Of a DNA stretch of 64,000 bases, positions 53,195 through 61,868 are shown one piece after another; the stretch's first letter is position 1; every line of letters starts with the position of its first letter. The notes beneath the pieces were generated by a model. It saw only the letters and a program-made list of their open reading frames with translations, did not search any database and had not been told where the DNA came from. Made by a program: the position numbers and the translations under genes. Origin of the DNA: Streptomyces broussonetiae (GTDB lineage Bacteria; Actinomycetota; Actinomycetes; Streptomycetales; Streptomycetaceae); assembly GCF_009796285.1 (NCBI RefSeq), contig NZ_CP047020.1, forward strand, positions 4,588,001-4,652,000. The letters run 5' to 3'.

Positions 53195-53436
53195 ACGGGC
53201 TGCCGTACGAGGAGTGCAAGCGGTGGCGGGAAGAGGGGCGGGCGTTACCGGAGGGCGAGACCGTCACACCCGCTTACGCGGTGCCGCCGTTCCACCCCGG
53301 CCACCCGCCCCGCACCCGCGTACCGCACCGGCGCACGCGGCGGGTCGACGGAGCCCTCGTCAGCGGCGCGCTCACCGCCCTCTGTGTCGTCACGCTGATC
53401 GTCACCGTCGTCGTCGCGGCTACGCTTCCGGCATGA
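53191..53436 (+). CDS. small single-helix membrane protein with a TTA codon
   Basis: An 81-residue protein: a short cytoplasmic start (GLPYEECKRWREEGR), a Pro/His-rich and basic middle, and a C-terminal membrane helix (ALVSGALTALCVVTLIVTVVV). Its codon 19 (53245-53247) is TTA. ATGA overlaps on both sides tie it to the CxxC protein and the DsrE-like protein. Confidence 0.7.
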   Translation: MNGLPYEECKRWREEGRALPEGETVTPAYAVPPFHPGHPPRTRVPHRRTRRVDGALVSGALTALCVVTLIVTVVVAATLPA

Positions 53437-53795
53437 CCAAGAAGCTCGTGATCAAGGTGACGGCCGGGGCCGACGCGCCCGAGCGCTGCTCACAGGCCTT
53501 CACCGTGGCGGCCGTGGCCGTGGCCAGCGGCGTCGAGGTCTCGCTGTGGCTGACCGGGGAGTCGTCCTGGTTCGCACTGTCGGGGCGGGCGGCGGAGTTC
53601 GAGCTGCCGCACGCCGCCCCGCTGCCGGATCTGATCGAATCGATCCTCGCGGCGGGCCGCATCACACTGTGCACGCAGTGCGCGGCCCGCCGGGAGATCA
53701 CCGAGAAGGACGTCATCGAGGGCGTGCGGATCGCGGGCGCCCAGGTCTTCGTCCAGGAGGCCCTGGCGGACGACACCCAGGCCCTCGTCTACTGA
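53433..53795 (+). CDS. DsrE-family protein
   Basis: A 120-residue protein of the DsrE/YchN fold: LVIKVTAGADAPERCSQAFTV, VEVSLWLTGESSWFAL, and ITLCTQCAARREI with the conserved cysteine pair. DsrE relatives relay sulfur or bind nucleotides. It closes the three-gene overlapping set. ATG at 53433. Confidence 0.85.
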   Translation: MTKKLVIKVTAGADAPERCSQAFTVAAVAVASGVEVSLWLTGESSWFALSGRAAEFELPHAAPLPDLIESILAAGRITLCTQCAARREITEKDVIEGVRIAGAQVFVQEALADDTQALVY

Positions 53796-53835
53796 ATCCG
53801 GTGGTTCCGGTGAATCCGGTGGTTCCGGCCGGCGC

Positions 53836-54231
53836 TCACTGGCCCATGACGTACTTCACCGTCGGGCCCGTGGTCCAGCCGCCGTCGACGGCCAGTTCGG
53901 CGCCGGTGACGTACGACGCGGCGTCGGAGAGCAGGAAGGCGACCGCGCCGGCGACCTCGTGGGCCTCGCCGACGCGGCCCATCGGCGCGTTCGGGTAGTT
54001 GCCCTCGCCCCTCTCGATGCCCACGGCCGCCGTCATGGGGGTGTACGTCATCCCCGGGTGCACGGAGTTCACGCGGATCCGGGACGTCCCCAGCTCCACC
54101 GCGCCGATCTTCGTCAGGCCTCGTACACCCCACTTCGAGGCGCCGTAACCGGCGGTGAGCGCAAGGCCAATGAGGCCGGCGGCGGAGGAGATGTTGACGA
54201 TCGACCCGCCGCCGTTCTCCTTCTTCACGTT
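53836..54231 (-). pseudogene. N-terminally truncated short-chain dehydrogenase
   Basis: The frame holds the C-terminal half of a classical SDR: GGGSIVNISSAAGLIG (catalytic Ser), YGASKWGVRGLTK (YxxxK), RVNSVHPGMTYTPM and ASYVTGAELAVDGGWT. The N-terminal NAD-binding half (TGxxxGIG) is absent. Beyond about 54231 the frame turns into low-complexity Pro/Ser sequence that is not protein-like. A deletion joined the remaining half to the polypurine tract. Confidence 0.8.
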
Positions 54232-54295
54232 ACGCCTAGGTGGCACGTTTTGCCATGACGTCACGATGCGCCAGGGGAAGGGTTCATGCGGGGGT

Positions 54296-54362
54296 GGTGG
54301 AAGGTGCGGAAGGAAGGAAGAGGGAAGGAAGGAAGGAAGAGGGAGGGAAGGAGGGAGGGAGC
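54296..54362 (+). repeat. polypurine GGAA/GGGA tract
   Basis: From 54296 the top strand is nearly pure purine (ggtggaaggtgcgg, then repeats of ggaa and ggga) to 54362, just after the DUF3099 stop. Such mirror-like purine runs can form triplex DNA or slip. Confidence 0.7.
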
Positions 54363-54365
54363 GGT

Positions 54366-54629
54366 CTAGCGGGGCGGGCGCTTCTTGCCGTCCAGCTCGT
54401 CCCACCACTCGTCGGACTGCGGATCACCGGACGGGTCGTCCCACCAGCGGTCCTCCGGCCCCCGGCGGTTGGCAACCATCGCGGCGACGGGCGGGATGAC
54501 CATGGCGACCACGCACAGGCCGACCGCCGCGGGCACCGACCAGATGCGCACGACTCCCCAGGCCAGGACGAAGAGCCCGATACAGGTCCCCATCATGGCG
54601 AAGTAGATGTGACGCCGCCGCGCGTACAT
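54366..54629 (-). CDS. DUF3099 membrane protein
   Basis: An 87-residue protein with two membrane helices (IYFAMMGTCIGLFVLAWGVV and AAVGLCVVAMVIPPVAAMVA) and an acidic Trp-rich tail (EDRWWDDPSGD, DEWWDELDG). DUF3099 is actinobacterial and of unknown function. ATG at 54629. Confidence 0.85.
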   Translation of the reverse strand: MYARRRHIYFAMMGTCIGLFVLAWGVVRIWSVPAAVGLCVVAMVIPPVAAMVANRRGPEDRWWDDPSGDPQSDEWWDELDGKKRPPR

Positions 54630-54813
54630 AGCTCCAGGGTAGGGCGCGAGGCGGCGTCCGCCCCCCTGTCCGCACGGGGCGCACGCGGCTGCCCCCGGGC
54701 CCTGTCACAAGTGATCTACAAACACCCGTCGAGCCCGCCCGCAGGGTTACCGTGGCGTACGCCGTCCGTACCGCACGGCCCCAGAACGCCGCCGACCCGG
54801 GGGGAATCACCAC

Positions 54814-55557
54814 ATGCGCGCCCTGCGAATAATCCTGATCCTCGTCGTGATCCTGGGCGGACTGTTCGTGATCGCGGACCGGATCGCGGTGCACTTCGCC
54901 GAGGGGGAGGCCGCCGACAAGCTCAAGTCGACTCAGAACCTGGCCGCGACGCCGGACGTCAGCATCAACGGGTTCCCGTTCCTCACCCAGCTCGCCGGCG
55001 GCTCGCTGGACGACGTCGAGGTCGGGATCAAGAACTACCAGGCCGCCACCGGGACCGGCGGCCAGACCATCCGCATCGACGACCTCAAGGCCGACATGAA
55101 GGGCGTCTCCTTCTCCGGCGACTACAGCTCCGCCACCGCGGACACCGCCACCGGCACCGCGACCGTCTCCTACGCCGAGCTGCTCAGGACCGCCAAGTCC
55201 GAGCCGACCGACGTGGCCCCGGGGATCAAGGCCCATGTCGTGGGACTGTCCGACGGCGGCAACGGCAAGATCAAGGTCGCGGTCCGGGTGACGGGCACGT
55301 TCCTGTCCATCCCGGTCGACCAGACCATGTCCGTGCTCAGCACCGTCTCCGTCGTGAACGACAAGGTCGAGGTCCACGCCGACTCGCTGCCCAGGCTGGC
55401 CGCCGTCTCCCTCGCCGAGAACCGCGTCCGCGAGATCACCGACTTCCAGCAGGCCATCGACCAGTTGCCCGGCGGCATCAAGCTGGACAAGGTGGAGGCC
55501 GCGCAGGATGGTGTGGAGATCCACGTGAAGGGTTCGGACGTCAAGCTGGCGGGGTAG
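54814..55557 (+). CDS. LmeA-family phospholipid-binding protein (DUF2993)
   Basis: A 247-residue exported protein: an N-terminal membrane anchor or signal (ALRIILILVVILGGLFVIAD) and a DUF2993 domain (VSINGFPFLTQLAGGSLDDVEV, near residues 50-71). LmeA of mycobacteria binds phospholipid and supports envelope glycolipid maturation. In Streptomyces the ligand is not known. Confidence 0.9.
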   Translation: MRALRIILILVVILGGLFVIADRIAVHFAEGEAADKLKSTQNLAATPDVSINGFPFLTQLAGGSLDDVEVGIKNYQAATGTGGQTIRIDDLKADMKGVSFSGDYSSATADTATGTATVSYAELLRTAKSEPTDVAPGIKAHVVGLSDGGNGKIKVAVRVTGTFLSIPVDQTMSVLSTVSVVNDKVEVHADSLPRLAAVSLAENRVREITDFQQAIDQLPGGIKLDKVEAAQDGVEIHVKGSDVKLAG

Positions 55558-55717
55558 GGGCCACCCGCGGTGGACGCGCCCTGTCCGACAGGCGAGACAG
55601 GCATGTCCGCACCGTAGATGCCCTCACCCGCGCGTGTGCCCCACGGCGGTGGGGCACACGCCCGGACGGGTTCCTGGTCTCGACATGCGGACGATCGTGT
55701 CTCGTCATATGACACAC

Positions 55718-55757
55718 CGGTGACACGCCCGCCCGGACGTCCCTACGATCGGGGCCA
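55718..55757 (+). promoter_or_regulatory. promoter of the leader peptide and sulfurtransferase operon
   Basis: GTGACA (55720-55725) and TACGAT (55744-55749) are 18 bp apart. The -10 box ends 7 bases before the leader-peptide ATG, so transcription should start on or next to the A of the start codon: a leaderless transcript. Confidence 0.65.
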
Positions 55758-55837
55758 TGAGGCGACAGGCGGATCTCACGAAGCGGCGGGCAGTGGACCT
55801 GTGCCGCGTTGCCGCCATGCTCTGTCGCCCTTTCTGA
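55757..55837 (+). CDS. 26-residue cysteine-containing leader peptide
   Basis: The peptide MRRQADLTKRRAVDLCRV, AAMLCRPF has two Cys codons and stops 130 bp upstream of the sulfurtransferase gene. No ribosome site precedes the ATG, and the promoter position implies leaderless translation. Mycobacterial leaderless ORFs with cysteine codons upstream of sulfur genes act as cysteine-responsive attenuators; this one is of the same form. A hairpin starting right after the stop (55838-55858) could be the attenuating structure. Confidence 0.7.
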   Translation: MRRQADLTKRRAVDLCRVAAMLCRPF

Positions 55838-55967
55838 GTGGAAGTCGCCCACTTCCGCATCCCTCAGCCGCCCTGCTGGTAAGGGCACCCGTGCGCCGCC
55901 CGGACCGTCGAGCACGCACCCCTCACTTCTGCACGCCCCGCCGCGACTGCCCCGGAGGAGAAAGAGC

Positions 55968-56813
55968 ATGAGCCGCAGCGACGTCCTCGTAGACGCCGAC
56001 TGGGTCCAGGAGCACCTGGACGACACCACCATCGCCCTGGTGGAGGTGGACGAGGACACGTCCGCCTACGAGAAGAACCACATCCGCAACGCGATCCGCA
56101 TCGACTGGACCAAGGACCTGCAGGACCCGGTCCGTCGCGACTTCATCGACCAGGCCGGCTTCGAGAAGCTGCTGTCCGACAAGGGCATCGCCAACAACCA
56201 CACGGTGATCCTCTACGGCGGCAACAACAACTGGTTCGCGTCCTACGCGTACTGGTACTTCAAGCTCTACGGCCACGAGAACGTCAAGCTCCTCGACGGC
56301 GGCCGCAAGAAGTGGGAGCTGGACGCCCGCGAGCTGGTCGCCGGCGACGAGGTCCCCGAGCGCGCCAAGACGGACTACAAGGCCAAGCCGCAGGACACCT
56401 CGATCCGCGCCTTCCGTGACGACGTCGTCGCCGCGATCGGCTCGCAGAACCTGGTCGACGTGCGTTCGCCCGACGAGTTCTCCGGCAAGCTGCTCGCCCC
56501 GGCGCACCTGCCGCAGGAGCAGTCGCAGCGCCCGGGTCACGTGCCGAGCGCCAAGAACATCCCGTGGTCGAAGAACGCCAACGACGACGGCACGTTCAAG
56601 TCGGACGAGGACCTCAAGGCCCTCTACGCCGAGGAGAGCGTGGACCTCGCCAAGGACACGATCGCCTACTGCCGCATCGGTGAGCGCTCGGCCCTGACCT
56701 GGTTCGTACTGCACGAGCTGCTCGGTGTGCAGAACGTCAAGAACTACGACGGCTCCTGGACCGAGTACGGCTCTCTCGTCGGCGTGCCGATCGAACTCGG
56801 CGCCGGCAAGTAG
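55968..56813 (+). CDS. cysA: thiosulfate sulfurtransferase (rhodanese)
   Basis: A 281-residue two-domain rhodanese that moves sulfane sulfur from thiosulfate to cyanide or thiols. The active-site loop is CRIGERS with the catalytic Cys at 235; VLYGGNNNWFASYAYWYFKL and LVDVRSPDEFSGK mark the two rhodanese domains. It is the homologue of mycobacterial CysA2/SseA-type enzymes. Strong GGAGGAG site. Followed by DUF1416 32 bp later, a fixed pair in actinobacteria. Control by the leader peptide is inferred. Confidence 0.94.
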   Translation: MSRSDVLVDADWVQEHLDDTTIALVEVDEDTSAYEKNHIRNAIRIDWTKDLQDPVRRDFIDQAGFEKLLSDKGIANNHTVILYGGNNNWFASYAYWYFKLYGHENVKLLDGGRKKWELDARELVAGDEVPERAKTDYKAKPQDTSIRAFRDDVVAAIGSQNLVDVRSPDEFSGKLLAPAHLPQEQSQRPGHVPSAKNIPWSKNANDDGTFKSDEDLKALYAEESVDLAKDTIAYCRIGERSALTWFVLHELLGVQNVKNYDGSWTEYGSLVGVPIELGAGK

Positions 56814-56845
56814 ACCAACGCCCTTTACCCCTCAAGGAGTTCAAC

Positions 56846-57133
56846 ATGTGCGGTGCGAAGGCCGGTGGCCCGGACGCCTCGACGATCAAGCCCGGTGAGA
56901 CCACGATCCAGGGTCAGGTGACCCGCGACGGCGAGCCGGTGACGGGCTACGTCCGTCTGCTGGACTCGACCGGCGAGTTCACGGCCGAGGTGCCGACCTC
57001 GGCGACCGGTCAGTTCCGGTTCTACGCGGCCGAGGGCACATGGACCGTGCGCGCGCTGGTGCCGGGCGGTACGGCCGACCGCACGGTTGTCGCCCAGCAG
57101 GGCGGGCTGGCCGAGGTCGCCATCGCGATCTGA
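56846..57133 (+). CDS. DUF1416 protein, sulfurtransferase partner
   Basis: A 95-residue beta-rich protein (GQVTRDGEPVTGYVRLLDST, FRFYAAEGTWTVRALV) with a CGA-type cysteine at residue 2 (MCGAKAGGP). DUF1416 genes lie behind rhodanese genes in most actinobacteria; the N-terminal Cys may receive sulfur, but this is speculation. A long hairpin follows. Confidence 0.92.
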   Translation: MCGAKAGGPDASTIKPGETTIQGQVTRDGEPVTGYVRLLDSTGEFTAEVPTSATGQFRFYAAEGTWTVRALVPGGTADRTVVAQQGGLAEVAIAI

Positions 57134-57168
57134 GCGGGACGAGGGCTCAGTGACGGCTGAGTGACGGG

Positions 57169-57218
57169 CCTGAGGGCCGTACCCCTGGGTTGGACGCCAT
57201 GGGGGTACGGCCCTCAGG
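57169..57218. terminator. 17-bp perfect hairpin between convergent genes
   Basis: Arms cctgagggccgtacccc (57169-57185) and ggggtacggccctcagg (57202-57218) around a 16-base loop. It lies between the DUF1416 stop and the stop of the minus-strand membrane gene and probably ends both transcripts. Confidence 0.8.
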
Positions 57219-57257
57219 TCCGACTGCCCGCCCTCGTCGTTCACGGGGCGGGGCGCC

Positions 57258-58553
57258 TCAGCCCAGCGCGCGGCCCAGCGCCCACACCACCGGTGCCGCG
57301 GCGGACAGCGGCAGTGCCACGCCGGCCGTGAAGTGCACGAAGCGGGACGGGTAGTCGTAGCTCGCCGCCCGGTGGCCGATCAGGGCGCAGGCTCCCGCCG
57401 CCGCACCCAGGGCGGCACCCTTGGTGCCGAAGCCCGTCATTCCCCCGAGCGCGATCCCCGCGCCGGCCGCGGCCAGCAGCGAGACCACGAACGAGGCCGC
57501 GGTCGGCAGGGGCAGGGCCCGGGCCAGGACGGCGACCGCGACGGCCGCCGCGCCCACCGAGACCGCGTGCGGGTCGGCGCCCAGATACCCGGTGGCCAGG
57601 ACCGACAGCGCCGTCGAGACCACCGTCGCCATCAGGCCGTACATCCGCTCGTCCGGCGAGGCGTGCGAGCGCAGTTGGAGAACGAGGGACAGCAGGACCC
57701 AGACGCCCAGCGGGCCGAGGATCGCGGCCGGGGCGTGTTCACGGCCCGCGACCAGGACCGCCGCGTCGGCGGTCAGCCCGCCCGCGAAGGCCAGCGCGAT
57801 GCCCTGCCGGGCGGGCCACATGCCGTTCAGCCGGAACCAGCCCGCTGCCGTCACCGCCTGCAGCACCACCAGCGGGACGACCAGCGCGTACGAGGCGACC
57901 GGTGCCGTCGCGGCCAGCAGCAGACCGAGCAGCGCGGTCAGCAGCGCCGGCTGCATCCCGGGCTCGATGATCGGCGAACGGCCCTCCAGGCGCGCCCGCT
58001 GGGCGTCCGTGATCCGGGCGTTGCCTGCGACCGTGGCGGGGCCGTACTCCGGACCGGCCTCCTGCGGCGCCCCCGGCTGCGGCCCCTGCGCTGCCTCCGG
58101 TGCCGGCGCCGGTTGACGTTGCGGCTGGGGCTGTTGCTGCGGCTGGGGCTGCGGCTGCGGCTGCGGCTGCGCGTACGGGCCCGCGTACTGCTGCTGGGGC
58201 TGCTGATACTGCTGCTGGTACTGCCCCTCGTATGTCTGCGGCGGCAGATACGCCGTCTCCTCCGCCGGCTGCACCGGCGGCTGCATCGGCGCGTGGGTCT
58301 GCGTCTCCCACGTCTGGCCCTGCCAGTGCTGGGTCAGCTGGGGGTCGTAGCCGGACTGCTGCCCGGACTGCTGCCCGGACTGCTGCCCGTACTGCTGGTC
58401 GTACTGTCCTTGCTGCCCGTGCTGCTCGTACCCGGGCCATTGCTGCTGTTGGTGCTGCTGGTGCTGTTGCTGCTGGTGCTGCTGGTGCTGCTGCTGATAC
58501 GGGTCGTAACCCTCGTACGGCGGTCTGCCCTGCTGATACGGCTGGTCGCTCAT
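57258..58553 (-). CDS. polytopic membrane protein with Gln-rich N-terminus
   Basis: A 431-residue protein. Residues 1-160 are a low-complexity, Gln/Tyr/Pro-rich tail (runs such as QQQHQQHQQQQ and PQPQPQPQPQ), then RITDAQRARLEGRSPIIEPG and about nine membrane helices (about 200-430). No transport or enzyme motif is clear. The same tail style appears in Streptomyces membrane proteins that gather by disordered regions. It precedes MoaD's partner position on the same strand, 6 bp from the MoaD gene. Confidence 0.85.
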   Translation of the reverse strand: MSDQPYQQGRPPYEGYDPYQQQHQQHQQQQHQQHQQQQWPGYEQHGQQGQYDQQYGQQSGQQSGQQSGYDPQLTQHWQGQTWETQTHAPMQPPVQPAEETAYLPPQTYEGQYQQQYQQPQQQYAGPYAQPQPQPQPQPQQQPQPQRQPAPAPEAAQGPQPGAPQEAGPEYGPATVAGNARITDAQRARLEGRSPIIEPGMQPALLTALLGLLLAATAPVASYALVVPLVVLQAVTAAGWFRLNGMWPARQGIALAFAGGLTADAAVLVAGREHAPAAILGPLGVWVLLSLVLQLRSHASPDERMYGLMATVVSTALSVLATGYLGADPHAVSVGAAAVAVAVLARALPLPTAASFVVSLLAAAGAGIALGGMTGFGTKGAALGAAAGACALIGHRAASYDYPSRFVHFTAGVALPLSAAAPVVWALGRALG

Positions 58554-58559
58554 CGCGCC

Positions 58560-58814
58560 TCATCCTCCTGCGAACGGCGGGAGCACCTCGACCGTGCCGC
58601 CCTCGGCCAGCCGTACCGTCTCATGCGCGCGGGTCCCGACGGGGTCACCGTCTATGAGGAAGGAGCATCGCTGCAGCACGCGCGTGAGTTCACCGGGGTG
58701 TCGCACGCGCACGGCTGCCAGCGCGTCGGCCAGTGTGTCCGCGTCGTACGGCTCCTCGGCGACACCGGACGCGGCCTTGGCTGCGGCCCAGTAGCGCACC
58801 GTGACCTTGGGCAT
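58560..58814 (-). CDS. MoaD/ThiS-family sulfur carrier
   Basis: An 84-residue ubiquitin-like protein that ends in PPFAGG; the C-terminal Gly-Gly is thiocarboxylated and donates sulfur in molybdopterin or other pathways. VTVRYWAAAKAASGVAEEPY is the usual start. GAGGAACG site before the ATG at 58814. The membrane-protein gene starts 6 bp after its stop. Confidence 0.92.
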   Translation of the reverse strand: MPKVTVRYWAAAKAASGVAEEPYDADTLADALAAVRVRHPGELTRVLQRCSFLIDGDPVGTRAHETVRLAEGGTVEVLPPFAGG

Positions 58815-58871
58815 CTCGTTCCTCAATCGACGGCAAGGAAAATTCAAAGACAGGAGACAGATGGTGTCAGG

Positions 58872-59723
58872 CTAGCCCGCCGCGCCGACAGCCCAGTCCG
58901 CGATCCGGGCGAGCAGCACGTCGTCCGCCGCGTGCTCGGCGTGGCCCATGCCCGGCTCCACCCAGAGTTCCCCGTGGTCACCGGCCGCCTCGGCGAGCAT
59001 CCGGGGGTGGTCGAGGGGGAAGTAGCCGTCCCGGTCGCCGTGCACGATCAGCAGCGGTGTCGGGGCGATCTTCGGGACCGCCCCCGCCGGGGAGAGCGGG
59101 ACCGGGTTCCAGTCGCGGTGGTGGATGCGGGTGCGCAGGCCGTAGCGGCCGACCAGGCGGCCCTCGGGGCGGGTGACCAGCCAGTGCAGCCGGCGCATGG
59201 GGGCCGTGCCCCGGTAGTACCAGCGGGCGGGGGCACTGACCGAGACCACCGCGTCGGCCGTACCGGGGTGCAGGGCCGCGTGCCGCAGGACGACCGAGCC
59301 GCCCATGGAGAAACCGACGGTCGCCACGCGCGCGTGCCCGAGCCCACGGGCCCACTCCACGGCGGCGGCGAGGTCCAGTACCTCCTTGTCGCCGACCGTG
59401 GAGCGGCCGCCGGAGCGCCCGTGGCCGCGGAAGGAGAAGGTGACGACCGCGCCGTAACGGGCGAGCACGCCCGCCACTCTTCGCACATGCGGCCGGTCCA
59501 CGTCCCCGGTGAATCCGTGGGCGACGACGAACACCAGGTCACAGGGGGCCGAACGGTGGGTGTCCGGCGCGGTTTCGTATACAACGGTTCCCGGTTCGTA
59601 TACGGAATCGACCGGAACCCCGTCGGCAGTGCGCAAGAACGTCCGGATAGGGCCCTGTCTGTGCGTCTCGGGATTCGGACGAACGGTGGAATGCTCCACT
59701 TGACCTGCCGAACGGTTCCTCAT
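58872..59723 (-). CDS. alpha/beta hydrolase
   Basis: A 283-residue serine hydrolase. The oxyanion and nucleophile motifs are VVAHGFTGD, SFRGHGRSGGRST and the nucleophile elbow VGFSMGGSV; the acid lies in LLIVHGDRDGYFP and the histidine in GMGHAEHA. The substrate is unknown. The ATG is the first of the frame, and the spacer to glnR (59724-59904) is divergent. Confidence 0.9.
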   Translation of the reverse strand: MRNRSAGQVEHSTVRPNPETHRQGPIRTFLRTADGVPVDSVYEPGTVVYETAPDTHRSAPCDLVFVVAHGFTGDVDRPHVRRVAGVLARYGAVVTFSFRGHGRSGGRSTVGDKEVLDLAAAVEWARGLGHARVATVGFSMGGSVVLRHAALHPGTADAVVSVSAPARWYYRGTAPMRRLHWLVTRPEGRLVGRYGLRTRIHHRDWNPVPLSPAGAVPKIAPTPLLIVHGDRDGYFPLDHPRMLAEAAGDHGELWVEPGMGHAEHAADDVLLARIADWAVGAAG

Positions 59724-59904
59724 GTGGGCTATTCTGCTGGGCAGAGGACTCGGGCAGCGCAGCCCCCGGGTCCTTTTGTGCTTTCGGACGCGTTGTATAC
59801 GAAGTGGGAAACCTCAGGTGACCGCGGGTGTGTACGGGGCCTTCGGGATCGCAGAGCAGTGCCCGTCCGCACAGGCTCGCAGGGACCGAGGAGGAACCAG
59901 ACGT

Positions 59905-60696
59905 ATGAGTTCTCTGCTGCTCCTGACCAACGCCCTCCAGCCCTCGACGGAGGTGCTCCCCGCCCTCGGCCTGCTGCTGCACAACGTGCGGGTCGCTCCG
60001 GCGGAGGGCCCCGCCCTGGTCGACACCCCGGGCGCCGACGTCATCCTCGTCGACGGCCGCCGTGACCTGCCGCAGGTGCGCAGCCTGTGCCAGCTGCTGC
60101 GCTCCACCGGCCCCGGCTGTCCGCTGCTCCTCGTCGTCACCGAGGGCGGTCTCGCCGCCGTCACCGCCGACTGGGGCATCGACGACGTCCTCCTCGACAC
60201 CGCCGGTCCCGCGGAGGTGGAGGCACGCCTGCGGCTGGCCATGGGGCGCCAGCAGATCGTCAACGACGACTCCCCGATGGAGATCCGCAACGGCGATCTG
60301 TCGGTGGACGAGGCCACCTACTCCGCCAAGCTCAAGGGGCGGGTGCTCGACCTCACCTTCAAGGAGTTCGAGCTGCTCAAGTACCTCGCCCAGCACCCGG
60401 GCCGCGTCTTCACCCGCGCCCAGCTGCTGCAGGAGGTCTGGGGCTACGACTACTTCGGCGGCACCCGGACCGTCGATGTGCACGTACGACGACTGCGGGC
60501 CAAGCTCGGCCCGGAGCACGAGTCGCTGATCGGCACCGTACGGAACGTCGGTTATCGATTCGTGACCCCCGAGAAGGCCGACCGCGGCGCCGAGCGGGCC
60601 GCTGAGGGAGCCAAGGCCAAGGCCGAGCAGGCAAAGACTGAGGAAGCGGACACATCGGCCGCCCGGGACGGTGCCGACGTCCACGCCGACGCCTAG
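59905..60696 (+). CDS. glnR: nitrogen regulator GlnR (OmpR family)
   Basis: Global regulator of nitrogen uptake and assimilation (glutamine synthetase, ammonium transporter, nitrite reductase). The 263-residue orphan OmpR protein has a receiver with the conserved D50 (DVILVDGR), lacking the usual acidic pocket, and a winged helix (about 120-205) with LTFKEFELLKYLAQHPGR, DYFGGTRTVDVHVRRLR. The C-terminal tail is Ala/Lys/Glu-rich. MSSLLLLTNALQPSTEVLP is typical of Streptomyces GlnR. GAGGAGGAA site before the ATG. Confidence 0.95.
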   Translation: MSSLLLLTNALQPSTEVLPALGLLLHNVRVAPAEGPALVDTPGADVILVDGRRDLPQVRSLCQLLRSTGPGCPLLLVVTEGGLAAVTADWGIDDVLLDTAGPAEVEARLRLAMGRQQIVNDDSPMEIRNGDLSVDEATYSAKLKGRVLDLTFKEFELLKYLAQHPGRVFTRAQLLQEVWGYDYFGGTRTVDVHVRRLRAKLGPEHESLIGTVRNVGYRFVTPEKADRGAERAAEGAKAKAEQAKTEEADTSAARDGADVHADA

Positions 60697-60845
60697 CGGC
60701 GCATGGATTTCCGCTCCGCCGCATAACGGAGGAATAACGGAATCACGGTCGCGGTGCGGCGGCCACCGGGCGCGGGTCCTGCCCGCGCACATCCGAGCCG
60801 CGATATGCCCTGCCCAGAGCGGGTCCATCCGCGTAGACTCCGCGC

Positions 60846-61868
60846 GTGGCCAAGGTGACTCGGGATGACGTGGCACGGCTGGCTGGAACCTCCACCGCCG
60901 TCGTCAGTTATGTCATCAACAACGGACCCCGGCCGGTCGCCCCGGCCACGCGCGAGCGTGTCCTCGCCGCGATCAAGGAACTGGGGTACCGCCCGGACCG
61001 GGTCGCCCAGGCGATGGCCTCGCGGCGCACCGACCTCATAGGCCTGATCATCCCGGACGCCCGCCAGCCGTTCTTCGGCGAGATGGCGCACGCGGTCGAA
61101 CAGGCCGCCTCCGAGCGCGGAAAGATGGTCCTGGTCGGCAACACCGACTACATCAGCGAACGCGAGGTCCATTACCTGCGCGCCTTCCTCGGCATGCGGG
61201 TCTCGGGCCTGATCCTCGTCTCGCACGCCCTGAACGACCTGGCCGCCGCCGAGATCGACGCCTGGGACGCCCGGGTGGTGCTGCTGCACGAGCGCCCCGA
61301 GGCCATCGACGACGTCGCCGTGGTCACCGACGACCTGGGCGGTGCCCAGCTCGCCGTGCGCCACCTGCTGGAGCACGGCTACGAGTACGTCGCCTGTATG
61401 GGCGGTACGGCCGAGACGCCGGCCGTCGGCGACCCGGTCTCCGACCACGTCGAGGGCTGGAAGCGGGCCATGGCCGAGGCGGGCCTGACCACCGAGGGCC
61501 GGCTGTTCGAGGCGCCGTACAACCGCTACGACGCCTACCAGGTCGCCCTGGAGGTCCTGTCCGGGCCGCACCGGCCGCCCGCGATCTTCTGCTCCACCGA
61601 CGACCAGGCGATCGGTCTGCTGCGGGCCGCGCGCGAGTTGCGCATCGACGTGCCCGGCGAGCTGGCGGTGGCCGGCTTCGACGACATCAAGGAGGCCGCG
61701 CTCGCCGACCCGCCGCTGACCACGGTCGCCTCGGACCGCTCGGCGATGGCCCGGGCGGCGGTCGACCTCGTCCTGGACGACGGGCTGCGGGTGGCGGGCT
61801 CCCGGCGGGAGCGGCTGAAGACGTTCCCGTCGCGGCTGGTGGTGCGAACCAGCTGCGGTTGTCAGTAG
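60846..61868 (+). CDS. LacI-family transcriptional regulator
   Basis: In 340 residues the N-terminal HTH (TRDDVARLAGTSTAVVSYVI, with the hinge NNGPRPVAPATRERVLAAI) precedes a periplasmic-binding-like ligand domain (LIGLIIPDARQPFFGEMAHA, FCSTDDQAIGLLRAARELRI). The effector is not known. The GTG start is only 5 bases after a TAGACT -10-like box (60835-60840), so the transcript may be leaderless. Confidence 0.92.
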   Translation: MAKVTRDDVARLAGTSTAVVSYVINNGPRPVAPATRERVLAAIKELGYRPDRVAQAMASRRTDLIGLIIPDARQPFFGEMAHAVEQAASERGKMVLVGNTDYISEREVHYLRAFLGMRVSGLILVSHALNDLAAAEIDAWDARVVLLHERPEAIDDVAVVTDDLGGAQLAVRHLLEHGYEYVACMGGTAETPAVGDPVSDHVEGWKRAMAEAGLTTEGRLFEAPYNRYDAYQVALEVLSGPHRPPAIFCSTDDQAIGLLRAARELRIDVPGELAVAGFDDIKEAALADPPLTTVASDRSAMARAAVDLVLDDGLRVAGSRRERLKTFPSRLVVRTSCGCQ

